Shown piece after piece: positions 1 through 8,711 of a DNA stretch of 64,000 bases. The DNA is from Brachionus manjavacas (lineage: Eukaryota > Rotifera > Eurotatoria > Ploima > Brachionidae), in NCBI GenBank assembly GCA_019054805.1, contig JAHQIY010000040.1, forward strand, positions 280,822 to 344,821, given 5' to 3'. Each line of letters starts with the position of its first letter. Within the stretch, counting starts at the first letter, position 1. The position numbers and the translations under genes were made by a program. The notes under the pieces are model-generated. The model was not told the DNA's origin and ran no database searches. It worked only from the letters and a program-made list of their open reading frames with translations.

Positions 1-879
1 GGTCATCCGCAAACATTGCCCGTTAGAGTGTTTAAGGGGGCTAAGCCCGGAAAGCGCATTGTGATTACGGCGGGTGTGCATGGTGATGAACAAAATGGCA
101 TTTTAACGGCGCAAAAGCTTGCCCGAGAGCTAGAGGGCAAAGCGATTTCCGGATGCGTAACTATCGTTCCGGCGGTTAATTTATCGGGCATTGCCCGCCA
201 CAGTCGTGATTTTCACTCCGCTGCGCCAGACAGTTCTTCTGCGAACCTTAATCGTATATTCCCAGGTAATCCAAGTGGCGATGATGCCAGTCGCTATGCC
301 TATAGCCTGTGGGAAAACTTACTCAAGCCCAATGCCGATCTCGCGATTGATCTCCACTCTCAAACTAGCGGCAGTGCGTATCCACTTTATGCGTTTGCCG
401 ATTACCGAATTGACGATGCGATTCGGATGGCGAGGCTGATCAACCCTGATGTGATTCTCAATGACCCGGGCGATCCAGGAATTCTTGAAACGGTTTATAA
501 CCGGGCAGATATACCTTCAATCACTATTGAGGTGGGCGTGGGTCGTTATACCGATTTAGAGATGGTTGAGAGAGCAACGCTGGGTGTTTTGAATGTACTG
601 CGCTCTTACGAGATGCTTGCAGGAGAGGTAAAGACAACACAAGAGCAATGCGTTGAGGGAAATACCATCACCAGTGTGAGGGCTGAGCAAGGTGGCTTTG
701 TGATTTGTCATGTTGAGTTGTTGGAAAATGTCGAACAGGGGCAAAAACTTGCTACGCAATACAATAGCTTTGGTGATGAGATCCAAACCTACTACTCACC
801 TACAAGCGGAACCGTGATCAGCCATAACGTGGAATCGGTTCGCGCTCCGGGTTCGCTAGTGGTTCGATTGATAAAGTAA
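1..879 (+). CDS. Succinylglutamate desuccinylase/aspartoacylase-like (M14 family) hydrolase, 5' truncated by the window
   Basis: The reading frame is open from base 1, so the N-terminus lies outside the window; 292 residues are visible. A zinc-site signature GVHGDE (H27, E30 of the visible part) is followed by NLNRIFPG, DLHSQTSG and ITIEVGVG, the order of metal ligands, arginine site and catalytic glutamate in the AstE/aspartoacylase branch of M14 peptidases. These enzymes hydrolyse N-acyl amino acids or related amides in the cytoplasm; the substrate here cannot be read from sequence. The C-terminal third looks like the beta-rich domain of the family. It is convergent with the MFS gene 9 bases downstream, and the two stop codons share a hairpin. 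An internal TTG at 16 could be mistaken for a start but there is coding sequence before it. Confidence 0.85.
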   Translation, partial: GHPQTLPVRVFKGAKPGKRIVITAGVHGDEQNGILTAQKLARELEGKAISGCVTIVPAVNLSGIARHSRDFHSAAPDSSSANLNRIFPGNPSGDDASRYAYSLWENLLKPNADLAIDLHSQTSGSAYPLYAFADYRIDDAIRMARLINPDVILNDPGDPGILETVYNRADIPSITIEVGVGRYTDLEMVERATLGVLNVLRSYEMLAGEVKTTQEQCVEGNTITSVRAEQGGFVICHVELLENVEQGQKLATQYNSFGDEIQTYYSPTSGTVISHNVESVRAPGSLVVRLIK

Positions 880-908
880 ACCCGACAACTATGGCGTGTC
901 GGGGTTAG
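877..908. terminator. Imperfect hairpin between convergent genes
   Basis: The arm AACCCGACA and the arm TGTCGGGGTT flank a loop of about 9 bases and overlap both stop codons. There is one bulged base and no good T-run on either strand, so termination activity is uncertain. Confidence 0.35.
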
Positions 909-2721
909 TCTGCTCTTCGTGTTCTTGAATAGATTGCTCAACTAGCTGAGTAATCTCTTCTATTTGCTCGGGAGCAGACTCCGCAATCGTACTAATAAAC
1001 TCTTCGACCGATTCATTAATATCACTTTCCTCTCGATCCGCAAGCCGCAGGTTTTGGTTGGTTTCAACCATATTGGCGACCAGTTCCTGACTGAATTCTG
1101 CCAATTTCTCTGGGGATTGTTCTGCGAGTGTTTCAATCAAGTTGTTAGGTTGTTCTTCCATGGCATCACTGATGGTTACCAAGATCTGCATGGTATTCTC
1201 AGGTTCTTTTTCAATCAGCCATTCAACAATCTCATCGACCTGTTCATGCTCTGACTCTGCGAGCTTTTTCGCGATCTCAATCGACAAGTCTGGGTTGGTC
1301 AGGGTAAGAGAGCGAAACAGCACCACTGTATCGATATTATCTAGTTGGGCGGCTTTCTCTGCTAAAGATGCGGCCCATTCTGGGTTTTTGTTTGACAGTC
1401 CACGTATCAATGCAATTGCCTTACTTGGGTGATCTTTGGCTAACGATTCTACCTGTTCCCAAACTTCATCAACGTAGAGTGAGTAGTCTTGGTACTCAGT
1501 TCGTGGATCAAGCTCTTCATGGATTGACGCTGGAGTATGCATAACGAAGCTTTCTTGCTCTTCCACAGGGAGTGCTTGTCTGACCGACATTCGGTAGATG
1601 GTAAAGACAATCAAGCCAAGATCGACAAATATTAAAAAGCCAAATAGAGCACTACCATTAAAGCGCTCCATGATAAGTGCCGCTGTATAAGGGCCAATGA
1701 CTGAGCCGATCGCATAGATACACAGTAGGCCTGATAAGACGGGAACTAACTGAGCTTTGAGCGCTCTATCAAAGGTTTCTGAAATACTGAGTGGATATAA
1801 ACAGGCGATTAATCCCATAGTCATTGCAACCAAGATGAGCGGTGCTACTTGCCATTGATACTGCATTGAAACGGGTAACGCGAAACAGACGATAGCAAGT
1901 ACAAAGCACCCAGATAAGATAACTTTACGCCGTTCAAACTTATCGGATAAATAGCCCATTGGCAGTTGGAGAAGGATACCGCCCGCTGTTGCTGCACCCA
2001 TAAAAACAGACAACTGGAAGCCAGTAATACCTTGACCATCAGCATAGACAGGTAGCATGTTCGCGATGGTTGAATAGAGAATGCCACACACGAAACAGGT
2101 CATAAAACCCAGTGGTGATAAAGTATAGATTTCTCTGAGCGGAATCGATTCGGTCTGCTCTATTTGTGGCTCAAAGTGAGAAACGAACACAACAGGTGAG
2201 ACCGAAATACTAAAAAGCACCCCACATAGAATAAACAGCGTGGTTTCACTGGGCGGCGCTAGGGCTAAGCCAAATTGACCCAAGGTTATCGCACTCAAGA
2301 TCACCACCTGGTTGACGGCTAAGATCTTGCCACGATTAGACTCGGTCGACACGCTGTTGAACCATGTATCGAGTGTTGCGGTCGCACAAGCGATGCAGAA
2401 TCCCATCACAGCACGCATTATGGCCCAAAGCCAAATCTCCGAGCTAAGCCCCATGATCAAGATGGCGCTAGCACCTAAGCTACCGCACATGGCAAAGGTT
2501 CTGACTAGGCCAATTTGACGCAGGACTCGCTTACCAATAATCGCGCCAAGCAGAAAGCCGACAGAGTACATCGAAAGTACAAAACCAATTGATTGCACTC
2601 CGACTTGCTCATCGGCTAGTTTCACAGGAAGGAGGATGCCACTTAAGCCATGACTGCTCATCAGCAAAAACGAGCTGATAAAAAGTAGGGTGAGTGGTCT
2701 TAGCGTCGCCGTTAAAGTCAT
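889..2721 (-). CDS. MFS transporter (YcaD-like) with long C-terminal helical-repeat tail
   Basis: A 610-residue protein. Roughly residues 1-385 form a 12-helix major facilitator with the YcaD-type start (LTLLFISSFLLMSSHGLSG) and two related six-helix halves. The usual family length is about 380-420 residues. The remaining ~200 residues are hydrophilic, acidic and predicted helical, with a recurring unit beginning Asn/Glu/Ser/Ala-Pro (NPEWAASLAEKA, NPDLSIEIAKKL, EPENTMQILVTI, SPEKLAEFSQEL, APEQIEEITQLV). The tail would lie in the cytoplasm and looks like a helical-repeat interaction module. The substrate is unknown. The ATG has no clear Shine-Dalgarno and lies about 17 bases after the T-run of a terminator-like hairpin, so expression may be attenuated. 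Confidence 0.8.
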   Translation of the reverse strand: MTLTATLRPLTLLFISSFLLMSSHGLSGILLPVKLADEQVGVQSIGFVLSMYSVGFLLGAIIGKRVLRQIGLVRTFAMCGSLGASAILIMGLSSEIWLWAIMRAVMGFCIACATATLDTWFNSVSTESNRGKILAVNQVVILSAITLGQFGLALAPPSETTLFILCGVLFSISVSPVVFVSHFEPQIEQTESIPLREIYTLSPLGFMTCFVCGILYSTIANMLPVYADGQGITGFQLSVFMGAATAGGILLQLPMGYLSDKFERRKVILSGCFVLAIVCFALPVSMQYQWQVAPLILVAMTMGLIACLYPLSISETFDRALKAQLVPVLSGLLCIYAIGSVIGPYTAALIMERFNGSALFGFLIFVDLGLIVFTIYRMSVRQALPVEEQESFVMHTPASIHEELDPRTEYQDYSLYVDEVWEQVESLAKDHPSKAIALIRGLSNKNPEWAASLAEKAAQLDNIDTVVLFRSLTLTNPDLSIEIAKKLAESEHEQVDEIVEWLIEKEPENTMQILVTISDAMEEQPNNLIETLAEQSPEKLAEFSQELVANMVETNQNLRLADREESDINESVEEFISTIAESAPEQIEEITQLVEQSIQEHEEQTNPDTP

Positions 2722-2737
2722 AGCTTTGATTTAAAGG

Positions 2738-2774
2738 TAAAAAAGAGCCATTTACAAGAGGTTTGTAAATGGCT
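2738..2774 (-). terminator. Intrinsic terminator-like hairpin just before the MFS start
   Basis: Perfect 12-bp arms (AGCCATTTACAA at 2746-2757, its complement at 2763-2774) with a 5-base loop. On the minus strand it is followed by CTTTTTT. It lies between the 50-residue membrane protein gene and the MFS start at 2721, both on the minus strand, so it either ends the small gene's transcript or acts as an attenuator for the MFS gene. Confidence 0.65.
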
Positions 2775-2859
2775 TGTAGCGTAAATGTGTTATAAGTGTG
2801 CTATTCAAAAAGGAGAGAAACGTGAATGAAAAATTGCTCGATAGGTAGGGGAAGTTTAC

Positions 2860-3012
2860 TTAGCTTCGCCAGCTATTTCCCAACAGTAGAGAAACCCCGA
2901 CGGAAATACCCAATGCGATGAGAACATTGGATAGGTTGAAGCCCCAAATTGCTACACAGACAGCAACGGTGACAATTGCCCAGAGTAGAGTTTCTAAAAT
3001 CCAAGTACCCAT
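2860..3012 (-). CDS. Small hydrophobic membrane protein, 50 residues
   Basis: A short open frame starts at ATG 3012-3010, preceded by a good ribosome site (TTAGGAG, 6-8 bases upstream), and ends in TAA at 2860. The protein is almost entirely two hydrophobic stretches (about residues 5-24 and 30-45) with a short WGFNLSN turn and a basic end (NSWRS), which suggests a two-helix inner membrane hairpin. I do not recognise a named family. It stands alone upstream of the terminator-like hairpin and the MFS gene on the same strand, and downstream of the kinase gene. Its clear ribosome site and uniform hydrophobicity argue for a real gene. Confidence 0.65.
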   Translation of the reverse strand: MGTWILETLLWAIVTVAVCVAIWGFNLSNVLIALGISVGVSLLLGNSWRS

Positions 3013-3075
3013 TAATAGACTCCTAAAATTCACTATACGAGTAAGTTTAGGTGAACGAGGGTTAAGATTTGGTTA

Positions 3076-4371
3076 TCACTCTGATTGCGTGCGATGGGAT
3101 TGAAAACTTACACTGGCGATAAACTCTGTCTCTTGATGATATTCAAACTTCCACGCTTGGTGGCGACATAATCGCTCGATTAGAATGAGGCCGATACCAA
3201 ATGAAACCTCAGAGCTGCTTGATTCTGAGTCTTCCAATGAATTAGTGACTTGAACATCAAAACCCGAGAGTTCGATATCTATTGCTCCTTGCTTGGTATG
3301 CTGTAAAGCGTTACGGATAAGATTCGTTAGGACAATTTCAACCAAGATACTTGGCAGTTTTACGGGCGAATTTTGTGGGCTTGCATTCACTTTGATTGCT
3401 ACCTGTTTTCCATCTTGCAGGTATTGATGGTTGGCTAAGATAGTCTGTACCAATTGCTCTAAATCGACCTCTTTAATTTCGAGATCATCAAGTTGGTTTC
3501 TGCTCATCCAAAGTAGGGTGGTGATCAGGTTTTGCATCGTTACGACGGAGCGATTGATCCTAGCGACTGCGCGTTGACCGCCTTTGGTCATAGAATCTGA
3601 AAGGCGGGTTAACATCTCACCACTGGCGGAAATAATGGATACGGGCGTTCTTAACTCGTGGCTAGCGGCGCGGAGAAAGAACTCCTCCCTTTCAATTGCC
3701 TCACGCTGTTGTCTAACGCTCTCGATAAGCTGCTTTGCTAAAAGATCGACCTCGGTATAGCGAAACTTCTCTAGCCTGTTGGTCTCTTGTAAATTGAGAG
3801 TCTGTGACCATTGAGACAAGGTAATAATAGGTTTGGTGAGCCTATAAATCAGTAAACGAATCAGAAGAAAAACGAACAGCAGCAATGCGCCGACGATCAA
3901 GACAGCGGAGTTAAATTTGCTGACTGATTCCGGTGGGCTCTGGCTAAGCAGCTCGGTATAGACGGCCTCGTCATATTGGGAAACGACGTACAAATAGCTG
4001 TTTTTTGCTTCGACATAGTGAAGGGCGGCATAAAGGTACTCGCCATAACCGCCACTGGCACTGGCGATATAGTCTTCGTAAATCACATCGTTTTCAAATG
4101 TCTCCCAATCGAACTGTTGGAGAAACTTTGCTGGGATTTGATTGAAGTCTGAGTAAACCTGCAGGGTACTACTTTGAGATTGGGGGAGCTTTCCAGTAAC
4201 GAGAAACTCAGTCTCAGCCAGTTTCAGCTCATAGAGGAAGCCATATTTGGCCGATTCATTGAGGCCAATCTGGTAACTTTGGCTGATCATCAAGCCATAG
4301 ATAGCGGTTAAACTGATCACCAAGCCAAACAAGTAAAGGTAAATATCTCGCTTAATACTAACGCGCTTCAC
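3076..4371 (-). CDS. Sensor histidine kinase
   Basis: A 431-residue inner membrane kinase. A first membrane helix (about 12-30), a periplasmic sensing region of some 120 residues, a second helix (about 155-176) and a HAMP-like linker precede the dimerisation/phosphoacceptor helix, with H238 in ASHELRTP. The ATPase part shows the N-box (NLIRNALQH) and a G-box (FGIGLILIERL). It starts with GTG at 4371, directly after the stop of the response regulator, so the two are translationally linked. It is the last gene of a four-gene operon with an exported protein, a fatty acid hydroxylase and the regulator, which suggests that it senses envelope or lipid state. The signal is not known. Confidence 0.88.
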   Translation of the reverse strand: MKRVSIKRDIYLYLFGLVISLTAIYGLMISQSYQIGLNESAKYGFLYELKLAETEFLVTGKLPQSQSSTLQVYSDFNQIPAKFLQQFDWETFENDVIYEDYIASASGGYGEYLYAALHYVEAKNSYLYVVSQYDEAVYTELLSQSPPESVSKFNSAVLIVGALLLFVFLLIRLLIYRLTKPIITLSQWSQTLNLQETNRLEKFRYTEVDLLAKQLIESVRQQREAIEREEFFLRAASHELRTPVSIISASGEMLTRLSDSMTKGGQRAVARINRSVVTMQNLITTLLWMSRNQLDDLEIKEVDLEQLVQTILANHQYLQDGKQVAIKVNASPQNSPVKLPSILVEIVLTNLIRNALQHTKQGAIDIELSGFDVQVTNSLEDSESSSSEVSFGIGLILIERLCRHQAWKFEYHQETEFIASVSFQSHRTQSE

Positions 4372-5046
4372 TTACTCTTCCTCTCTGATTGCAATACCTA
4401 CACCGTGGAGGGTGTGAATCAGCTTGTTTTCGAACGGCGCATCAATCGCTTGTCTTAGCTTAAACAAATGCACTTTCAAACTGTCAGCATTGGGTAGCTC
4501 ATCGCCCCATACTTCTTCTTCTAGCTTGGATTTACTGACAACGTTAGGGCTATTTTGAATTAGACATACCAACATCTTCCAACACACAGGTGGAAGTTTA
4601 ATCGCTTGACCTGCGCGACTCACTTGGTGCTGATCGAGGTCGACTTTGAGATCGCCAACTGAAAGTGAGGTCACTGCTCCTTTAGCTCTGCGTACCAGTG
4701 CGAGTACGCGAACCTTGAGTTCTTCCATGGCAAACGGCTTGACCAGATAATCATCAGAACCCGCGGCAAAGCCAGTCAACTTGTCGTCCAAGGTATCTCG
4801 GGCGGTGAGCATCAAGATTGGCGTACTGACTCCTTTCTCTCGCAAGGATTGGCAGACATCAATACCATCCATTTTAGGCATGTTTAGGTCGGTAAGAATG
4901 ATATCGTAGTGATTACTTAACGCTAGGTTAAGCCCTGATAATCCGTTGTAGGCAAAGTCAAATTCGACTCCGTCTAGCTCCATGTAATCGCTGATTGCTT
5001 CGGCGAGATCTTTATCATCTTCAATTAACAGGGCACTAATCGTCAT
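4372..5046 (-). CDS. OmpR/PhoB-family response regulator
   Basis: 224 residues from the ATG at 5046. The receiver domain (1-120) has the acidic pocket E9-D10-D11, phosphoacceptor D53 in LTDLNMPKMDG, and the conserved lysine in YLVKPFA. A C-terminal winged helix (about 130-224) contains the DNA-binding signatures SKLEEEVWGDE and DSLKVHLFKLRQAI ending in LHGVGI. The start was chosen because AAGGAAG lies just upstream and the protein then begins at the receiver fold; a longer in-frame extension to 5136 overlaps the hydroxylase gene and is not receiver sequence. It would be phosphorylated by the kinase encoded immediately downstream. Its targets may include its own operon and the divergent efflux operon; this is inferred from position only. 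Confidence 0.88.
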   Translation of the reverse strand: MTISALLIEDDKDLAEAISDYMELDGVEFDFAYNGLSGLNLALSNHYDIILTDLNMPKMDGIDVCQSLREKGVSTPILMLTARDTLDDKLTGFAAGSDDYLVKPFAMEELKVRVLALVRRAKGAVTSLSVGDLKVDLDQHQVSRAGQAIKLPPVCWKMLVCLIQNSPNVVSKSKLEEEVWGDELPNADSLKVHLFKLRQAIDAPFENKLIHTLHGVGIAIREEE

Positions 5047-5053
5047 TGAACCT

Positions 5054-5944
5054 TTACTTCCTTTTTTGTTCTTGCTGCCAAGCCCAGACAGGCGGTTTAA
5101 CCAGTAGTTTGAACTTGACGCTCCACTCCGGCGCATGCCATATCTGGCTGAAAAGCTTCATATATCCATTGAAGTATACTTTAAATGGATTGACGGAGTT
5201 AATCCGTGGGTAAACGCCATATTTTACTTCTTCCTCTTCACGGGCAAAGGTACCAAACATGCGATCCCAAATAATCAGTATTCCGGCATAATTTTTATCG
5301 AGGTACTGTTTATTGGTTGCATGGTGAACCCTGTGATGCGACGGCGTGTTGAATATCGCTTCAATCGGACGAGGAAACTTTCGCACCGTTTCAGTATGAA
5401 GAAGGGTTTGAAACAATTGAACGAAGGTTTCACACATCAAGACAACAAACGGATTGAAGCCGAGTAAAATCAAAGGTAAGTGGAAAAAGAACGGGAAAAA
5501 CCAGTCCAAAGGTCCAAATCTGTACGCCACCGATATATTGAAGTAGGGCGAGCTATGGTGAACGGAGTGCGTTCCCCAAGCGATTCCATTGCTGTGTAAA
5601 AATCGGTGCTCCCAGTAGTAAGCTAAATCGGCAAGAATCAAACAGCCAAGAATTGTCCAACCTGTGATTGGCAGCTGAGTAAGGCTAAAGTTTTCGTAGG
5701 CAAAAACAAACGCGCCCACATAAGCTAGACCGACAACAAACAGTGTCATCAGTAGGAAAAAGAGCGTGACAAAGTTAGTCGCACTATCTCCTATCATGTT
5801 CCAGCTAAGCTTCTTTTTAAACGCATAGCGGATAAGTTCGATTAAGAAGATAGCGACAGCAATAAGCAGGAAATTATCATCCACCCAGCTTTCGGTAAAT
5901 ATGATAGTGCTTTCCGAGAACACTTGAGACATAGACTCAAACAT
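5054..5944 (-). CDS. Sterol desaturase / fatty acid hydroxylase superfamily membrane protein
   Basis: 296 residues from ATG 5944, which has a strong GGAG site 6 bases upstream. The protein has four or more membrane helices and the eight-histidine di-iron pattern of the family: HRFLH, HSVHH, a middle His, and HHRVHH. Such enzymes hydroxylate or desaturate lipid chains at the membrane. The substrate is unknown; bacterial members act on fatty acids, carotenoids or sterol-like lipids. It lies 7 bases ahead of the response regulator and 16 bases after the exported protein gene, so it is co-transcribed with a two-component system. This suggests that membrane lipid modification is the regulated output. 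Confidence 0.85.
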   Translation of the reverse strand: MFESMSQVFSESTIIFTESWVDDNFLLIAVAIFLIELIRYAFKKKLSWNMIGDSATNFVTLFFLLMTLFVVGLAYVGAFVFAYENFSLTQLPITGWTILGCLILADLAYYWEHRFLHSNGIAWGTHSVHHSSPYFNISVAYRFGPLDWFFPFFFHLPLILLGFNPFVVLMCETFVQLFQTLLHTETVRKFPRPIEAIFNTPSHHRVHHATNKQYLDKNYAGILIIWDRMFGTFAREEEEVKYGVYPRINSVNPFKVYFNGYMKLFSQIWHAPEWSVKFKLLVKPPVWAWQQEQKRK

Positions 5945-5960
5945 AGTTATCTCCTTTACC

Positions 5961-6500
5961 CTATTGCTTATAGTAGACGGACATTTGGCTCGCTTCAGGT
6001 AAGCCGTGTTGGTTGAGGTAGTGAGTTTCGACCACCGCATAAGGCTTTTTAGCAAAGTCTATTTTCTGCCATGCCTCTGTGAGCTCAGTTTCATTGTGCT
6101 TTCCTTCCTTGAGCAGAAGTTTTGCATCGGCTATGTCTGGTAATTTGGTCAGGTCACTTGCTATTGCGCCCGCTGTGGTCGGGTAACCAATTGTCACCTC
6201 TGCTTCAGAGAAATCTGCATTAAATGCTTGATACAACACGACGATGCGATCGACCTTCTGAGGTAGAGGGTTAGCCTCATCGATTCTGGCGTAGAACTTA
6301 TCCCATAAGTTTGGCACGTTTTGTAATGCGATGGTCTGAGTGACGCCGCGCAAATAGTTGTTGGGCTTGTTATCGACGACGGGTGTTGCTGACGATTTTG
6401 CGCCATTGGCATCTTCGGCAACGGCAGGTTGAGCTAAGACAAGCCCCCAGATTGAGCCAGTAATTAAGGCGGTGGTGGCGATGGATGCGAATAATTTCAT
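5961..6500 (-). CDS. Exported protein of unknown function, possibly GyrI-like fold
   Basis: 179 residues with a clear signal peptide (positively charged start, hydrophobic core, cleavage near AVAED). The mature part contains the segments NVPNLWDKFYARI and EAEVTIGYP, which resemble the effector-binding (GyrI/SOUL-like) domains often attached to AraC regulators. This likeness is by eye and weak. It heads the hydroxylase/two-component operon, has a GGAG ribosome site, and faces the efflux operon divergently. A periplasmic small-molecule-binding role beside a sensor kinase is an inference. No catalytic motif was seen. Confidence 0.65.
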   Translation of the reverse strand: MKLFASIATTALITGSIWGLVLAQPAVAEDANGAKSSATPVVDNKPNNYLRGVTQTIALQNVPNLWDKFYARIDEANPLPQKVDRIVVLYQAFNADFSEAEVTIGYPTTAGAIASDLTKLPDIADAKLLLKEGKHNETELTEAWQKIDFAKKPYAVVETHYLNQHGLPEASQMSVYYKQ

Positions 6501-6509
6501 GCTGACTCC

Positions 6510-6533
6510 ATACCTAGGTTAAACACATACCTA
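6510..6533. repeat. Direct repeat ATACCTA, candidate operator between divergent operons
   Basis: ATACCTAGG (from 6510) and ATACCTAAG (from 6527) are spaced 17 bases start to start, upstream of the exported-protein gene and within its ribosome-site region. OmpR-type regulators bind direct repeats, so this is a candidate site for the regulator of the operon. Spacing is longer than the usual 10-11 bases. Confidence 0.3.
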
Positions 6534-6679
6534 AGTGTGATTTATTGATTATGGTAGGAGTGTAAGTGGGTAGGCGTTAACAAAAGGTTATCGATACTCA
6601 AATGATCAAAACAGCAATCTGGGACACTTTTTCTTGAGATGAATTGGCAATACTAACGCCAAATTCATTCACAGGAACA

Positions 6680-7582
6680 ATGATGTCTGACCGCTTCCAA
6701 GTAACACTTAAATCCACCATTGGCTTAGAGCCCTTCAAAGTAGCGCTTACTTGGTTCATGGTGCTGGTGGAAAACGTGATGCTGATATTACTGCCACTTG
6801 CGATAGGCTACGCGATTGATGGTGTATTAAATCATGACATGCAACCCTTAGTTCACTTTGCTTTTTTGCTGCTGTTCGTCGTAGCTGTTGGTGTTCTGCG
6901 TCGTTTTTATGATACCCGAGTTTATGGCCGTATCCGCTTTAAGTTAGCCAGATTGGTTGAGCGTAACTTAGAACACGCGCCAGTGTCAGTGCGTAGTGCG
7001 CGCTTAACCATGTCTCGTGAGCTGGTGGACTTCTTAGAAGATGATTTGCCGGCGTTAATGACGGCAGTGGTACAGCTTGTTGCTACCGTTGTTATCCTAG
7101 CTGCATTCCACTTCTATCTTGCTCTGAGTGTCTTGGCGTCAGGTATCGGTATCTTGATTATCTACGGCCTGTTTCATGGCACTTTCACTCGCTTAAATGG
7201 TGCGCTAAACGATCAGCTAGAACAGCAAGTAACGGCGCTTAATAGCGGTAAGTTTGCCAACATTCGCGGGCATTTCAAACGGCTTAAAAACTGCGAAATT
7301 AAACTGTCAGATACCGAAGCCATCGCTTATGGATTGATTTTTATCGTCTTACTGAGCGCGGTTTTAGCCAACCTGTGGATGGTGAGTGCCTTGGTCGAAC
7401 CTAGTGTGGGGCAGATCTTTTCGATCGTGACTTATTCTCTTGAGTTCGTTGAAGTCGCAGTTGTGTTACCAGTGACACTACAGACATTGTCGCGTTTGGC
7501 TGAGATTACTCAACGTCTCAATGTTTCATCAAAGGCTGAGGCCGAAACCCCTAACCAACAGGAGATTTCTTATGAAGGTTAA
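6680..7582 (+). CDS. ABC-transporter six-helix membrane domain protein without an ATPase domain
   Basis: 300 residues from ATG 6680 (CAGGAACA just upstream; a second ATG follows at 6683). The hydrophobic pattern and the segments GYAIDGVLNHD and LRRFYDTRVYGRIRFKLA match the transmembrane domain of ABC exporters, with about six helices, but the protein ends after the sixth helix. There is no Walker A, signature or Walker B motif, and no separate ATPase gene in the operon. It overlaps the RND adaptor gene by 11 bases. The first gene of an RND efflux operon being an NBD-less ABC membrane protein is unusual; it may borrow an ATPase encoded elsewhere or have lost transport function. Confidence 0.75.
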   Translation: MMSDRFQVTLKSTIGLEPFKVALTWFMVLVENVMLILLPLAIGYAIDGVLNHDMQPLVHFAFLLLFVVAVGVLRRFYDTRVYGRIRFKLARLVERNLEHAPVSVRSARLTMSRELVDFLEDDLPALMTAVVQLVATVVILAAFHFYLALSVLASGIGILIIYGLFHGTFTRLNGALNDQLEQQVTALNSGKFANIRGHFKRLKNCEIKLSDTEAIAYGLIFIVLLSAVLANLWMVSALVEPSVGQIFSIVTYSLEFVEVAVVLPVTLQTLSRLAEITQRLNVSSKAEAETPNQQEISYEG

Positions 7583-8711
7583 ATCTATCTTAGCTGTCGC
7601 GTTAGGCGTAAGCGCAGTTTTCGCTGCCTTGGTTATGGTTGACTACTTAGAGCCACAGCCGACTCCGATTAAAGAGAAGGCGGAGCTGAAAGCACCTGTT
7701 TCAATTGTTGATGTGACGCCGCAAGCGCATAAATCGTCTTTGACTTTACTCGCCACCACAGCAGCAAGGTGGCCGATTCAACTTAAAGCATCGAGCACCG
7801 CTCAACTAGCTTGGTTAGATTCTCGATTAGAGCCGGGGATGACGGTGGTGAAAGGTGATGTATTAGCCAAGCTAGAGACCAGTGCGTTAGCGTCTAATTT
7901 AGCGCAAGCGAAAAGCCAAGTAACGCAAGCTGAGCTTAATCTCAAGCAGGCGAAACACGAACAAACCGTGGCTTTGAAAATGTTATCAGCTAAAACCAGC
8001 TCACCTTTTGCACGCAGAGAGCCGCAAGTGGCGGCAGCGAAAGCGGAGTTAGACAGAGCACAGCAAGCGCTGCAGAGCGCCAACAAACTGCTAAGTGAAG
8101 CCAATATAGTGGCGCCATTTGACGCGATTATATTGCGACGCATGATTAGCCCAGGTGAGTGGTTAGAGTCAGGACAAGTGTTGTTTGAGTTGGCTGCGAG
8201 TGATTCAGTCGATGTTGCGCTGCCCGTCTCGGATCTTCACTGGCAGAAAGTACAAGGTGCGCTGAGCAAACCAGAAATCTCGGTATCGAACAGAGCAGGG
8301 CAGCATTGGCCTGCTAAGGTTCGCTATGTTGCCCCTCAAGCCGATGCCAACACTCGTCAACGTCAGGTTGTGTTAGCAGTCAGCGAGCCTTATGCAGAAA
8401 AGGAAAAGTTGTTGCCCAATCAGCAAGTTAAAGTTGTGGTGAGTTTAGGTAATCAGCAGAGCATTGCGACCTTGCCGCTTAGCGCCTTAACACGTGATGG
8501 CTTTGTTTGGACTTTAGATAACCAAGATAGATTACAGAAAGAGTGGGTAACGCTGGTTGGTCAACAGCAAGATCAAGTGTTCGTTCGTTTTGACAAGCAG
8601 AGTGAGCAGTCTCGTCGAGTAGTGGTTTATCCTTTAATTTCGATGTTGGTTGGTAAGCAAATGGCACCTCACAGCATGACTGAAATGACGGCCAAATTGA
8701 GGAGTGAATAA
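7572..8711 (+). CDS. RND efflux periplasmic adaptor (membrane fusion protein)
   Basis: 379 residues from ATG 7572, preceded by GGAGATTTCTT. An N-terminal membrane anchor/signal is followed by a split lipoyl/barrel-sandwich domain (LDSRLEPGMTVVKGDVLAKLE ... NIVAPFDAIILRRMISPGEWL), a coiled-coil hairpin rich in Gln/Ala/Glu between about residues 95 and 165, and a beta-barrel domain. The protein would link the inner membrane pump encoded next to an outer membrane channel, which is not encoded in the operon, so a TolC-type channel from elsewhere is likely. The stop overlaps the pump start by one base (TAATG). Confidence 0.88.
   Translation: MKVKSILAVALGVSAVFAALVMVDYLEPQPTPIKEKAELKAPVSIVDVTPQAHKSSLTLLATTAARWPIQLKASSTAQLAWLDSRLEPGMTVVKGDVLAKLETSALASNLAQAKSQVTQAELNLKQAKHEQTVALKMLSAKTSSPFARREPQVAAAKAELDRAQQALQSANKLLSEANIVAPFDAIILRRMISPGEWLESGQVLFELAASDSVDVALPVSDLHWQKVQGALSKPEISVSNRAGQHWPAKVRYVAPQADANTRQRQVVLAVSEPYAEKEKLLPNQQVKVVVSLGNQQSIATLPLSALTRDGFVWTLDNQDRLQKEWVTLVGQQQDQVFVRFDKQSEQSRRVVVYPLISMLVGKQMAPHSMTEMTAKLRSE

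Noticed and set aside
2823-2849. Eight-codon GTG frame with a perfect AAGGAGAG ribosome site (plus strand)
   Set aside because: Too short to support, and no gene follows in that direction; probably chance.
5135-5467. 110-codon frame opposite the hydroxylase gene
   Set aside because: Lies entirely antisense to a recognised gene with no ribosome site; composition follows the other strand.
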